Origin: Mogibacterium sp. | Lineage (GTDB): Bacteria; Bacillota; Clostridia; Peptostreptococcales; Anaerovoracaceae | DNA: 54,921 nt | Direction of reading: 5' to 3' | Assembly (NCBI GenBank): GCA_017432075.1 | Contig: JAFRJV010000058.1 | Span: 1 to 54,921, forward strand | Part shown: piece after piece, positions 41,271 through 50,735 of the stretch | Numbering within the stretch: position 1 is the first letter of the stretch | How the letters are laid out: each line of letters opens with the position of its first letter | Translations under genes and position numbers: made by a program | The notes under the pieces: generated by a model | The model's database searches: none | Told to the model about the DNA's origin: nothing | The model's input: only the letters and a program-made list of their open reading frames with translations

Positions 41271-42563
41271 TCAGTCACCTTCGGGTTCGACCATGTCATC
41301 GAACATTACTCCGGCCGCACCGCACAGTGTCTGGAAGATAGGTGTGTCCATGCGGTACCTTCCCTTGGTGCTTATGAACGGGGAATACAGCGAAAAAATG
41401 GTGGCGTCATCGAGCATCGAGATGTATCTGAGCTCGTTGCTCATCAGTATCAGCTCGCCGGCTATCGAAAGGAGGGCAAAGCCGTAAACATCGTCATTGA
41501 GCTTGTACGACGAAGAGTCTACATGCGAATTATCTCCCTTGTAAGCGGTATACAGCCATCCGTTCGGCACTGCCATCTGTGTGGAATTGGCGAACGGGCC
41601 AATATACTTAGGATCAAAGCCCCTGATCATTTCATCCTTGCAGTCAAAGACGGTCAGGAACTCGGATCTGCCGACCTGCATGGCAGCTTCATAATCCGAA
41701 AGCTTTATTACTGAGCCTACCTTTATATCCGTTACCAGAGGATTTTTAGCGCGGTGGTTTCCGTTCAGCCAGATAACGAGTGTGTAATGATAGTACGCAT
41801 CCCTTGCAAGAGTGGTAAGGCGGCAGCGGAAAGGGAAAGAGAATCTGTCCTCCGGAGCATCCTTTTTCCTGTCACTTCTCTCGATATCACACTTGACCAG
41901 CGTCTGTATGCCGGGAGCGGTAAGTTCGCAGTCGCGCAGATCGTTCATGTTCATGGTCGAAAGATACGATGCTGCGGCGAAGTCACTGTCGACCAGCCTC
42001 ATAATAAAATAGTTGATAGTCTCATATGCCGAGAGCTTGAGCGGTGAAGTGGTTTCGATCGCGTCTCTGCTGCTGCAGTCTGCAGATGTTATGCCCCTGC
42101 AGTTAAGCGCGTCCTGCATCAGTCCGAGGCGGAACCTTGCGTAAGCGCGGAACTCTTTGTTCTCCTCGTTATCGTATTCACGGGATACGTCTTCAGAGGC
42201 AAGAGGCAGAGCGTCTTCTATGAGCCTCAGCATGCATGCCTCATCGATGCTTTCAAGCTGACCGCCCATGACGGAGACGAAGTGGTTCCAAAGAGCCGTC
42301 ATTTCTTCCTTCTTTTCGGCAAAGTCTTCATTACCCGGTGTACAGATGAATTCCTTATACTCATCGATGCCGTACTCGGAATAATCGAGATGCATCACCT
42401 GATACATGCGCTCCCGCCTGTCGGCCTTGCTGCGCCAGGTCACTTTAAGAGCTACGACTCCCATGAGCCTCGTGCATACAGCGCGGCAGGACTCAAAGTC
42501 GAACTCTTTGAAATGATCGTATTTTACGGATTGCTTTCCATGTATAAGTTTCAGTTCAGCCAT
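41271..42563 (-). CDS. Conserved-looking protein of unknown function
   Basis: A 430-residue soluble, mostly mixed alpha/beta protein without signal peptide or membrane helices. I do not recognise any family motif. It is cysteine-containing and slightly acidic, and base composition and codon use look like its neighbours. No ribosome binding site precedes the ATG; instead a -10 element ends 7 bp before it, so the mRNA may be leaderless. It is divergent from the SAM-riboswitch-controlled metK and shares the intergenic space with it. Confidence 0.6.
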   Translation of the reverse strand: MAELKLIHGKQSVKYDHFKEFDFESCRAVCTRLMGVVALKVTWRSKADRRERMYQVMHLDYSEYGIDEYKEFICTPGNEDFAEKKEEMTALWNHFVSVMGGQLESIDEACMLRLIEDALPLASEDVSREYDNEENKEFRAYARFRLGLMQDALNCRGITSADCSSRDAIETTSPLKLSAYETINYFIMRLVDSDFAAASYLSTMNMNDLRDCELTAPGIQTLVKCDIERSDRKKDAPEDRFSFPFRCRLTTLARDAYYHYTLVIWLNGNHRAKNPLVTDIKVGSVIKLSDYEAAMQVGRSEFLTVFDCKDEMIRGFDPKYIGPFANSTQMAVPNGWLYTAYKGDNSHVDSSSYKLNDDVYGFALLSIAGELILMSNELRYISMLDDATIFSLYSPFISTKGRYRMDTPIFQTLCGAAGVMFDDMVEPEGD

Positions 42564-42569
42564 GCATCA

Positions 42570-42578
42570 AGTATAACA
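42570..42578 (-). promoter_or_regulatory. Extended -10 element giving a leaderless start
   Basis: On the minus strand TGTTATACT (42578-42570) is a TGN-extended -10. Transcription would start at or next to the A of the ATG (42563). It overlaps the -35 zone of the divergent metK promoter. Confidence 0.5.
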
Positions 42579-42586
42579 GATGAGAC

Positions 42587-42614
42587 TTGACTTTGCATAC
42601 GGCGGGGATATAAT
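42587..42614 (+). promoter_or_regulatory. metK promoter
   Basis: TTGACT (42587-42592), a 16-bp spacer and TATAAT (42609-42614), directly upstream of the SAM riboswitch. Confidence 0.75.
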
Positions 42615-42621
42615 AAGTACG

Positions 42622-42731
42622 TCCTTATTAAGAGCGGAGGAGGGAATGGGCCCGATGATCCCGCGGCAACCTCACAGGAAGTGAAGGTGCCAATTCCCAC
42701 GGGGCGAAGGCCATGCTCCGGCAGATGAGGA
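42622..42731 (+). ncRNA. SAM-I (S-box) riboswitch
   Basis: The leader carries the S-box signature in order: CTTATTAAGAGCGGAGGAGG, GGGCCCGATGATCCCGCGGC, AACC and GGTGCCAATTCC, closed by a P1 stem of CCTTAT (from 42623) with ATGAGG (to 42730). It binds S-adenosylmethionine and turns off expression through the terminator that follows. Confidence 0.92.
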
Positions 42732-42739
42732 TCTATGGT

Positions 42740-42769
42740 TCTCTCTGCGTGCGGCAGGGAGATTTTTTT
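42740..42769 (+). terminator. Riboswitch-controlled terminator
   Basis: TCTCTCTGC pairs with GCAGGGAGA (one G-U) and is followed by seven T. This is the expression platform of the S-box riboswitch, 36 bp before the metK ATG. Confidence 0.9.
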
Positions 42770-42805
42770 ATGGCCTAGATATAATGAAAGGATCATAAAC
42801 AGAAA

Positions 42806-43990
42806 ATGAAAAAACTATTCACATCCGAATCAGTCACTGAGGGTCATCCGGATAAGCTGTGCGATCAGGTATCTGACGCCATCCTCGATGCGATTCTGGC
42901 GCAGGATCCTAATGCGCACGTTGCATGCGAATGCGCTGCAAAGACTGGCTTCCTCATGGTATTCGGCGAAGCCTCGGGAAATTTTGACGTCGACTACGAA
43001 GCGATCGCACGCAAGGTGATCTGCGATATCGGATATGACAGTGAAGACGCTTGCTTTGACGGCAATAACTGCAGAATAATCGTTCATATGGAAGAGCAGT
43101 CGGCCGACATCGCAATGGGAGTCAATGAGTCCTTCGAGGCAAAGGAAGGACTTGAGAGTGATGAGCTCGCCTTTATAGGAGCAGGCGACCAGGGCATGAT
43201 GTTCGGATATGCCATAAAAGAGACCGAGGAGCTGATGCCGATGTCAGTCAAACTGGCTCACGTGCTCGCCCTGAGGCTTACTGCGGTCAGAAAGGACGGT
43301 ACACTGCCTTACCTCAGACCTGACGGAAAGACACAGGTAACTGTCGAATACAACGATGGAAAGATCACAAGAATAGACACTATCGTAGTATCGACCCAGC
43401 ACAGCGAGGATGTAACACTTGAGCAGCTCCGCTCAGATATTCTGACTCATGTGATCGCGCCGGTGGTTCCTGCAGAGCTAATAGATGAGAAAACAAAATA
43501 CTATATCAACCCGACCGGAAGATTCGTTATCGGCGGCCCTATGGGAGACTCCGGTCTCACGGGACGCAAGATCATAGTTGATACTTACGGCGGGCATTCA
43601 TCGCACGGCGGCGGTGCTTTCTCGGGCAAGGATCCAACGAAAGTGGACCGTTCGGGTGCATATATGGCACGCTATATTGCCAAGAACATCGTGGCTGCGG
43701 GGATCGCAGAGGAGTGCGAGGTGCAGCTGGCATACGCGATAGGAGTTGCTGAACCTGTTTCGGTATGTGTTGATACATTCGGTACGGGAAAACTCGATGA
43801 GGAGCAGATAGCCGGTCTGATAAAGGAACATTTCGACATGCGTCCGGCTGCCATCATCAAAAAGCTGGAACTCAATAAGCCGCAGTACAGAGAACTTGCT
43901 GCCTACGGACAGATGGGAAGGACCGCTCTCGGTGTAAAGTGGGAAGAGACAGACAAGGCGGACGAACTCAGAAGAGCAGCAGGCTGTTAG
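42806..43990 (+). CDS. metK: S-adenosylmethionine synthetase
   Basis: The 394-residue protein has [32 protein letters not shown] and [19 protein letters not shown], all standard for MetK. It makes S-adenosylmethionine from methionine and ATP, and is feedback-controlled by the riboswitch in its leader. SAM also feeds NrdG and the methyltransferases in this window. Confidence 0.98.
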   Translation: MKKLFTSESVTEGHPDKLCDQVSDAILDAILAQDPNAHVACECAAKTGFLMVFGEASGNFDVDYEAIARKVICDIGYDSEDACFDGNNCRIIVHMEEQSADIAMGVNESFEAKEGLESDELAFIGAGDQGMMFGYAIKETEELMPMSVKLAHVLALRLTAVRKDGTLPYLRPDGKTQVTVEYNDGKITRIDTIVVSTQHSEDVTLEQLRSDILTHVIAPVVPAELIDEKTKYYINPTGRFVIGGPMGDSGLTGRKIIVDTYGGHSSHGGGAFSGKDPTKVDRSGAYMARYIAKNIVAAGIAEECEVQLAYAIGVAEPVSVCVDTFGTGKLDEEQIAGLIKEHFDMRPAAIIKKLELNKPQYRELAAYGQMGRTALGVKWEETDKADELRRAAGC

Positions 43991-43999
43991 GAGAAAAGA

Positions 44000-44503
44000 A
44001 TGTCACATTTCGAAAAGGTATCTTTTGAACAATGGAAGGCTGACTGCGGAGTCAAGGGGCTATCTGACAGCGGTCTAAGGGAGTGGTATGATGCAATAAA
44101 ACTTCCGAAACAGGCGACTGCTGCATCGGCAGGATGCGATTTCTTCATGCCTTTCAGTCTGAACTTTGAGGGCGGAAGCAGCTTCAGGATCGCGACAGGC
44201 GTGCGCTGGGTATGCGATGAAGAGGAGGGCAGAGACAAGGTGCTCCTCGTGATGCCGAGAAGCGGACTCGGATTCAGATATGGCATCAGACTGTCAAACA
44301 CGGTTGGTGTCATCGATGCGGATTACTGTGATTCTGACAACGAAGGGCATATCATCGTGAGCCTCGTGAACCCGTCAGATCAGACTGTGCTGCTTGGAGA
44401 AGGCAAGCCTTTTGCGCAGGGCATAGTCGTGAGATATGAGGTGCCGGACGGAGCAGAGTCTGAAGACTCGCGCAACGGCGGATTCGGAAGCACGGACAGA
44501 TAG
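44000..44503 (+). CDS. dut: dUTPase
   Basis: The 167-residue protein shows the trimeric dUTPase motifs in order: ATAASAGCDF, MPRSGLGFRYGI, NTVGVIDADY, GKPFAQGI and the C-terminal NGGFGSTD. About 40 extra N-terminal residues precede motif I. It hydrolyses dUTP to dUMP. With dCMP deaminase downstream it supplies the dTMP precursor dUMP. AGGAGA precedes the ATG, 9 bp after metK. Confidence 0.93.
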   Translation: MSHFEKVSFEQWKADCGVKGLSDSGLREWYDAIKLPKQATAASAGCDFFMPFSLNFEGGSSFRIATGVRWVCDEEEGRDKVLLVMPRSGLGFRYGIRLSNTVGVIDADYCDSDNEGHIIVSLVNPSDQTVLLGEGKPFAQGIVVRYEVPDGAESEDSRNGGFGSTDR

Positions 44504-44516
44504 TCCGGGGGCAGAA

Positions 44517-45830
44517 ATGGAAAAAGAGACAAGAAGAGCGGATGTTGTGATAGTGGGCGGCGGCGCATCGGGACTGGCAGCGGCCATAGAACTGGGGATG
44601 AAGGCCCCGGGCCTTGACGTGCTGGTCATTGAGAAGATGCCTGAGCCGGGGCGCAAGATACGCGCAACCGGAAGCGGCCGCTGCAATATAAGCAACACCG
44701 GCGCTGCCGGATTCAGCCGCATAATGGAGTTCTTCAGGGAGATAGGGCTGGTCACCAGGACTTATGAAAACGGGCTCGTCTACCCTTACTCTGAATCTGC
44801 GGCGGATGTTACTGCGCTCCTGACTGAGCGCGCGGCATCGCTTGGTGTGAGATTTGCGTGCGGGGAAGAACTCATGACGGTAAAATACCTGCCTGCATCT
44901 CTCGCTTTTGACGGAGCTCCGGAAGGCAGAAATATCTTCATGCTTGAATCGGTGATAAAAGACCGTGACGGACTCAGAAGCATAAGAACTCATGCGCTGT
45001 ATGTCATACTTGCCATGGGAGGCAAAGCCGGTCCGACTTTCGGAACCATAGGCGACGGGTTCAGGATCGCCAGAAATCTGGGTCACAGCATAGTGACTCC
45101 TGTGCCGGCTCTTACCGGAATAGAATGCGACGAGTGGGACGAAAGAAGTGAACCGTGCGGCATAACGCTGGGCGGTACAAGAAGCACAGGCGTGGTATCA
45201 CTGTTTAAGGATCCGGATGAAGTCTTCGGCGAAGGAACAAAAGTGTTTGAAGAGGCGGGAGAGATACAGTTCACTAAATACGGTCTCTCGGGGATCTGCA
45301 TCTTCAATATGACAAGACATATGAGATATGACAGGCGCGCAGGCGAGAGCCTTGATGAGTTCCTTGTTAGGGTCGATCTGTTCCCTGACGGCGACATCGC
45401 AGAATACATACGCGACAGGCAGAAGGGCAGCTTTGCGGACACTCCTGCCGGGGAGATCCTCCGTACCGTGCTCAAAGAGCCGCTTGCTGATTATGTGATC
45501 GCGTCAGCGGATAACGGCCCGGACGAAGACGGCAGGATACTCGCGGACAGACCGCTTTCGTCACTAAGCGATGAAGAGGTGCTCGCGATAGCTGATCACG
45601 TGCACGCCCTTGAGTTCCATCCTCTGCGCATACGCGGATGGAACGATGCTCAGGTGACGATGGGCGGGGTATCTCTTGATGAAATAAATGAAGCGACTTC
45701 AGAGTCGCTTCTCATAAAAGGCCTTTATATTACAGGTGAGCTCGCTGACAGGGATTACCAGTGCGGCGGCTACAACCTGAGCAATGCCTGGCTCACAGGT
45801 CTTGCTGCTGCGGACGATATCGTTCAATGA
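44517..45830 (+). CDS. HI0933-family flavoprotein
   Basis: The 437-residue protein has an N-terminal FAD-binding motif VVIVGGGASGLAAAIEL, then GRKIRATGSGRCNISN, and a C-terminal YNLSNAWLTGLAAADDI. This is the HI0933/YhiN-like NAD(P)/FAD oxidoreductase family, whose substrate is unknown. The start at 44517 lies 13 bp after dut; the longer frame would overlap dut. Its 3' end overlaps the converging flavoprotein gene by 38 bp. Confidence 0.9.
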   Translation: MEKETRRADVVIVGGGASGLAAAIELGMKAPGLDVLVIEKMPEPGRKIRATGSGRCNISNTGAAGFSRIMEFFREIGLVTRTYENGLVYPYSESAADVTALLTERAASLGVRFACGEELMTVKYLPASLAFDGAPEGRNIFMLESVIKDRDGLRSIRTHALYVILAMGGKAGPTFGTIGDGFRIARNLGHSIVTPVPALTGIECDEWDERSEPCGITLGGTRSTGVVSLFKDPDEVFGEGTKVFEEAGEIQFTKYGLSGICIFNMTRHMRYDRRAGESLDEFLVRVDLFPDGDIAEYIRDRQKGSFADTPAGEILRTVLKEPLADYVIASADNGPDEDGRILADRPLSSLSDEEVLAIADHVHALEFHPLRIRGWNDAQVTMGGVSLDEINEATSESLLIKGLYITGELADRDYQCGGYNLSNAWLTGLAAADDIVQ

Positions 45831-47370
45831 TGTGCCACGCAGCTCTGATGCCGTCACAGGCGGCAGAAGTGATGCCTCCGGCGTAACCCGCGCCTTCACC
45901 GGCAGGGTATACGCCTTTTATATTGCTTTCACCATGCTCATCCCTGACTATCCTTACAGGAGATGAGCTTCTTGTTTCTACAGCCGTTACCACCGCAGAC
46001 GGATCATCGTACCCATGTATCTTTCGGGCGAAATCCGGCACAGCCTCTCTGATAGCTTCCGCGGCAAAGTCAGGGAGCGATCCTGTGACTTTTGCAGCTT
46101 CCGGTGCTCCGCTGAGGAAGGCATCCATACTGCAGGCCGGAGCAGTGAAGTCGCTGCCCCCGTTGATGAAGGCAAGCTTCTCGTATTTTTCCTGGAATCT
46201 CACTCCCGCAAGAACATCGTCGCTTCCGAAGTCATCAGTTCTGACATCGCAGAGTATGCCGCTGTTCGCTGTTCCGCTGTCGCGTTTTCTGTTGCTCATG
46301 CCGTTGACGCAGAGCTCGCCGTCCTTTGTGCTGCAGACAACGACCTCTCCGCCCGGACACATGCAGAATGAATAAACTCCGCGGCCTTTTGATGCCCTGT
46401 AATTGATCCTGTAGTCGGCTGGCGGAAGCTTTCCGATGTTTTCACGGCCGTATTGTGCCTCGTCAATCAGCTTCTGAGGGTGTTCCATGCGAACGCCTAT
46501 CGAGAAAGGCTTCTGCTGCATGCACAATCCTGAGGCATTTATCATGGAAAAGGTATCACGCGCACTGTGACCGATGGCCAGTATGAGAGCATCGGTTTCA
46601 ATACGCTCAGATGCAGAGGCATCTTTTCTTACAATGTCGACAGCAGTCAGGCGGCCGTCTTCGATCACGAGTGATTCCAGTTTAGTGTCAAAGAGGATCT
46701 CCCCGCCAAGGCTTTCTGTCTTTTCCCTTATTTTTACGATAACCGTGCGCAGCACGTCAGTTCCTATGTGCGGCTTGGCGAGATACATGATGTCATCTCC
46801 GGCACCGGCATCGCGGAACTCCTTCAGCACTTCGCGTATGAGGCTGTCTTTTATACCCGTTCCGATCTTGCCGTCTGAAAAAGTGCCGGCTCCGCCTTCA
46901 CCGAAGAGCATGTTGGCTTCCGGGTCGAGGACTCTGTCTTTTCTGAAACGGTCGACTGCTTCGATCCGACCTTCCATAGCTGGACCGCGCTCCAGCACGA
47001 GCGGGCGGTAGCCTGCTTTCGCCAGCTCAAGAGCAGCGAAGAGGCCTGCGGGACCCATGCCGACAACTACCGGACGGGAACCGAGTATTTTACTGCCGGG
47101 AGCAGGCGACAGAGGACGCTCGCTTTTATCGTCTGCAATGCTTATATCCGAAGAAAGCTTTTTCGGGATGCGGAGTTTTTTATTCACAGAGAAATCGACC
47201 GTATACACAAACTGTATATACGGTTTCTTTCTGCTGTCCACCGACTTGCGACGGACTTCAAAGTCCATGATATCAGAGACCGGAATGCGGAGCTTCGCTG
47301 CTGTGACAGCCGGAAGCTCTGACATCGGAACGTCAATATTGGTTTTTATTCCCTTGAACCTGTATCTCAT
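45793..47370 (-). CDS. FAD-dependent dehydrogenase-like flavoprotein
   Basis: The 525-residue protein has a ferredoxin-like N-terminal region (about 1-90), an FAD-binding motif VVVGMGPAGLFAALELAKAG, MLFGEGGAGTFSDGK and a late GEGAGYAGGITSAACDG. It belongs to the large uncharacterised FAD-dependent dehydrogenase group (COG2509 type). It follows the dapB-like gene by 10 bp in a minus-strand operon; no clear ribosome binding site. Its end overlaps the converging HI0933-type gene. Confidence 0.88.
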   Translation of the reverse strand: MRYRFKGIKTNIDVPMSELPAVTAAKLRIPVSDIMDFEVRRKSVDSRKKPYIQFVYTVDFSVNKKLRIPKKLSSDISIADDKSERPLSPAPGSKILGSRPVVVGMGPAGLFAALELAKAGYRPLVLERGPAMEGRIEAVDRFRKDRVLDPEANMLFGEGGAGTFSDGKIGTGIKDSLIREVLKEFRDAGAGDDIMYLAKPHIGTDVLRTVIVKIREKTESLGGEILFDTKLESLVIEDGRLTAVDIVRKDASASERIETDALILAIGHSARDTFSMINASGLCMQQKPFSIGVRMEHPQKLIDEAQYGRENIGKLPPADYRINYRASKGRGVYSFCMCPGGEVVVCSTKDGELCVNGMSNRKRDSGTANSGILCDVRTDDFGSDDVLAGVRFQEKYEKLAFINGGSDFTAPACSMDAFLSGAPEAAKVTGSLPDFAAEAIREAVPDFARKIHGYDDPSAVVTAVETRSSSPVRIVRDEHGESNIKGVYPAGEGAGYAGGITSAACDGIRAAWHIIERYRPQQQDL

Positions 47371-47380
47371 CGATTATATT

Positions 47381-48181
47381 TCATAGGCCCATGGATTCAC
47401 GGATGCCGTAGAGTCCTACAGGCTTTCCGACCATCCATCTGCATGCGTTGACTGCGCCTTTTGCACAGCCTTTCCAGTTGAGGCAGTGATGGGTGATCTC
47501 GAGACGTTCACCCTCGCCGAAGAAATATACCGTATGGCTTGACGGCGTGTCACCGCCGCGGACTGCGTGGAAGGTGACTTTGCCTTTCTCGCGCGGATGG
47601 CGGCCGAGCGGCCTGCCATATACGGCATCGTCGACGAGGTCGACGCCGACCGCTTCGCCCATGGACTCGATAAGCTCGCGGGCGGTGCCGCTCGGCGCAT
47701 CGAGTTTGGTGTTGTCGTGCATGTCGATGATCTCGATATCCGTATCATCATAGAGATCTTTCGCGGCGTCCATAAGGAGCTTTCTCATCACGTTTACCAT
47801 GCGGTCTGTGTTGGCTGCTATCATGATAGGGATCTCGGCAGCCACTGCTTCAAGGCGGGCACGCTGTTCCGCATTGAACCCGGTCGTGCCTACTACAAGA
47901 GCCTTTTTATGTTTCAGACAAGCATCGAGCACTTCCATGCCCAGCTCTACTGTCGAAAAATCACAGACTACATCAGCACCGTCGATAACCGATTCTATAT
48001 CATCGACTACCGGCGCGCCGACTGTTTTGCCGATCATAGCCACTTCACCGATGTCCTTCCCGATGTAGTCCCTGCCTTTAGGGCCTATGCCGGCAACTAT
48101 CTCCACATCATCCCTCGACGCGGCATCGGCAACGATAAGTCCGGCCATCTTGCCGCGCGGAGCTGTAATGATCATCTTCAT
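47381..48181 (-). CDS. dapB: Divergent dihydrodipicolinate reductase (DapB-like)
   Basis: The 266-residue protein aligns with DapB along its length: VVGTTGFNAEQ, KLDAPSGTA and LEITHHCLN. Several key places differ: the N-terminal nucleotide loop is TAPRGKMA instead of GxxGRMG, the HHxxK motif reads HDNTK, and the AANFSVGVN block reads AANTDRMVN. It may still reduce hydroxy-tetrahydrodipicolinate for lysine and peptidoglycan, or have moved to another substrate. No other lysine gene is in the window. Confidence 0.8.
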   Translation of the reverse strand: MKMIITAPRGKMAGLIVADAASRDDVEIVAGIGPKGRDYIGKDIGEVAMIGKTVGAPVVDDIESVIDGADVVCDFSTVELGMEVLDACLKHKKALVVGTTGFNAEQRARLEAVAAEIPIMIAANTDRMVNVMRKLLMDAAKDLYDDTDIEIIDMHDNTKLDAPSGTARELIESMGEAVGVDLVDDAVYGRPLGRHPREKGKVTFHAVRGGDTPSSHTVYFFGEGERLEITHHCLNWKGCAKGAVNACRWMVGKPVGLYGIRESMGL

Positions 48182-48199
48182 ATAAGGCTTCTCCTTTTC

Positions 48200-48691
48200 C
48201 TATTTTGCAACCTTGAAGTCAAGCACCAGCTGCTCGATGTCAGGATGCATCTGTGTCAGTTTGACGCCTGCGGTTTTAAGCATCAGTTTGGATGCCTGCG
48301 TGGACGGCGTATCGGCGTACTTGTCTGAGAGATATATGACTTCCTTTATACCCGACTGGATGATCGCTTTGGCGCATTCGTTGCAAGGGAAGAGCGCTAC
48401 ATAGATCCTTGATCCGCTGAGATCCTTGCCTGACGCGTTCAGTATGGCGTTGAGCTCTGCATGCACCACGAAAGGATACTTTGTGATCTCACCCTCGCGG
48501 TCCCACGGAAACTCATCATCCGAGCAGCCCTTCGGGAAACCGTTGTAGCCTGTCGTCAGTATGACATTGTTTTTATCCACTATACAGGCTCCTACCTGAG
48601 TGTTAGGGTCCTTGCTCCTCTTTGCGGCAAGAATGGCAACTCCCATGAAGTACTCGTCCCATGAAATATAATCTTCTCTTTTAGTTACCAT
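48200..48691 (-). CDS. Deoxycytidylate deaminase
   Basis: The 163-residue zinc deaminase has HAELNAILN and PCNECAKAIIQSG, plus the DPNTQVGACIVD and GYNGFPKG blocks of dCMP deaminases. It converts dCMP to dUMP. It heads a minus-strand operon with the dapB-like and flavoprotein genes. A TTGTAA and TAGTTT pair, 16 bp apart on the minus strand, may be its promoter. Confidence 0.92.
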   Translation of the reverse strand: MVTKREDYISWDEYFMGVAILAAKRSKDPNTQVGACIVDKNNVILTTGYNGFPKGCSDDEFPWDREGEITKYPFVVHAELNAILNASGKDLSGSRIYVALFPCNECAKAIIQSGIKEVIYLSDKYADTPSTQASKLMLKTAGVKLTQMHPDIEQLVLDFKVAK

Positions 48692-48798
48692 GATAACCTC
48701 CGAAACTCCGGCGGTGTGCCGGACATAAACTATCCATTTGATGTGATTTTACAACCGGCAGGGCCTTGTTATCAAGCCCGCCGGGAAGGGCAGTGGAC

Positions 48799-48828
48799 TT
48801 GAAAGAACAGCCTCCGGAGTGTTAAAAT
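48799..48828 (+). promoter_or_regulatory. Promoter of the DUF2207-typA region
   Basis: TTGAAA (48799-48804), an 18-bp spacer and TAAAAT (48823-48828), about 38 bp before the TTG start. Confidence 0.6.
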
Positions 48829-48865
48829 ACCAATAACTATGGCTTCATAAAGGATTAACGATAAA

Positions 48866-50725
48866 TTGAACAAAATAACAGGAACAAACAGAAATAAAAG
48901 CAGCAAAGCACACAAGACGGTGTTCGTCATTCTGGCACTCATCGTTTTAGCATTTTCGTTCGCATTACCGGTGTTTGCAGGTCCGGGAAACGTTGAGCCT
49001 GCTGTCCCTGCCAACACGGTGGGTATACAGGGAGGAGCGTTCGAGGTCACTGACTACGACATGACCGCAGAAGTGGGCAAGGATCATACATATACTGTTG
49101 AAGAAAAAATAAGCGTAAATATCCCTGACAAGCTTCAGAGTGTGGAGTTTGCGATACCGAGCGGTAATTTCCGGATAGGCGAGATCGAGGTGGAAAATGC
49201 ACTATATGAGGCAAAGACCGCCTCAGAGGCAAGCCGGATAGTGATATCCGATCCGGAGAAGCTCACAAAGGGGTCTCATGTCTATACTATCAAATACAGG
49301 ATTCGCGAATACCGGGATCATGACGATTCGAAAGACATGTTCTACTTCAATGTGCTCCTTCCTGAATGGAAGCAGCCGATAGGAAAGGTATCGATCAAGG
49401 TCAGTTTCCCTGATGATTTCCCGTTCGATGACATGCAGTGTTATGCCGGACAGTTCGGAGTCCAGGACGCAAACAACAAGATCAAATTCAAAGCAAAAGA
49501 GTCAAAGCACACTGTCAGCGTCAAGGGGGAGATGATCCCTGAGAACTTCGGTATCACACTTAAGGCCCAGCTGCCGGATGGATACTGGGAGAAAACACTT
49601 GATGGGAGCTGGTCGATAACTGCTATCACGCTCATCATGACCGGCTTCACGCTCATCCTTCTGATACTGTGGCTCATCGGAGGCAGAGACCCGAAAGTCA
49701 AGAGGAAGGAAATCGTGACTAAGCCTGTAGAGGGACTTACGCCGGTAGAACTGGGATACATATTCAACAGCGAGGTACGAACGAGAGACGTACTTAACCT
49801 GATATTGCAGTTTGGACAGAAAGGTTATCTCACGATAAGTGAATATGAACCTAAACGCTACAGGCTGATAAGACGCAAATCACCGGTAGATGAGGAGAGA
49901 ATGTACCGTAATGCTTTCAGGATCCTCTTCGAAGACGTATATGAAGACAGACCACTGAGCATGGATAAAATCGGACCAAGGATCGAAAAGATCAGGGCCG
50001 TGATCACCGATGACGTTGCAGCCGGATTTACTGCGAGTGAGAGCCTGCCGTTCACACCACTATCGCGTGTATTCAGGGCAGTAGGCGCCGCTCTGCTGGG
50101 TATCGGACTCGGACTTTCGGCCATGTTCTCATACTACTATGACTACAAGACACCGAACTATGTCGAGGCGATTCTGGTAGCTGCTGCCGGTGCAGCCGCA
50201 GCTCTCCTGCTCTGCAAAGCAATAGATGACAGAGACTCATCGTCTGCAGATTCGCGCAGATACGCAGAGTTACTTGCCACCATGATATTTGCGCTTCCTG
50301 TGATTTACACGGTATTCAGAGTCGTCATGAACACAGGAAAGCCATACGCGGCAATTCCGATGATAGCCGCATCGGGAATCGCGGAATTCCTCATCATTAT
50401 CATGAGAGCGAGGGGCAAGGAGAACGCGGTTATTGTAAACAGAGTGCGCCGCCTGAGGCATTTCATTTCTCATCCGACTCCGAAGGAGCTTCTTGAGAAT
50501 CATCTGGCGGACAGTGATTATTACTACGATATGCTGCTTTACGCTCTGGCATTCGGAGCTGAGGAAGCATGGGCGATATCATTCCTGACCCTGGATGTGC
50601 CTGAGCCGGAGTGGTATTCCGACGATATCGAGGGGCATGCATTCTCCAACCTCAGGGTCGCTCCTACAACTATCGATTATGCAAGGGATCTAAGATCATT
50701 CATCAGAACATTTGACAACAATTAA
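48866..50725 (+). CDS. DUF2207 membrane protein
   Basis: The 619-residue protein has a signal peptide (core VFVILALIVLAFSFALPVFA), an external beta-rich domain (about 40-245) of the DUF2207 type, a membrane helix (about 250-270), a cytosolic winged-helix-like region (GYIFNSEVRTRDVLNLILQ), further helices (about 400-515), and a C-terminal domain ending DLRSFIRTF. Function unknown. The start is TTG with AAGGA 11 bp upstream. It probably shares a transcript with typA, 10 bp downstream. Confidence 0.88.
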   Translation: MNKITGTNRNKSSKAHKTVFVILALIVLAFSFALPVFAGPGNVEPAVPANTVGIQGGAFEVTDYDMTAEVGKDHTYTVEEKISVNIPDKLQSVEFAIPSGNFRIGEIEVENALYEAKTASEASRIVISDPEKLTKGSHVYTIKYRIREYRDHDDSKDMFYFNVLLPEWKQPIGKVSIKVSFPDDFPFDDMQCYAGQFGVQDANNKIKFKAKESKHTVSVKGEMIPENFGITLKAQLPDGYWEKTLDGSWSITAITLIMTGFTLILLILWLIGGRDPKVKRKEIVTKPVEGLTPVELGYIFNSEVRTRDVLNLILQFGQKGYLTISEYEPKRYRLIRRKSPVDEERMYRNAFRILFEDVYEDRPLSMDKIGPRIEKIRAVITDDVAAGFTASESLPFTPLSRVFRAVGAALLGIGLGLSAMFSYYYDYKTPNYVEAILVAAAGAAAALLLCKAIDDRDSSSADSRRYAELLATMIFALPVIYTVFRVVMNTGKPYAAIPMIAASGIAEFLIIIMRARGKENAVIVNRVRRLRHFISHPTPKELLENHLADSDYYYDMLLYALAFGAEEAWAISFLTLDVPEPEWYSDDIEGHAFSNLRVAPTTIDYARDLRSFIRTFDNN

Positions 50726-50735
50726 GGGACTATAA

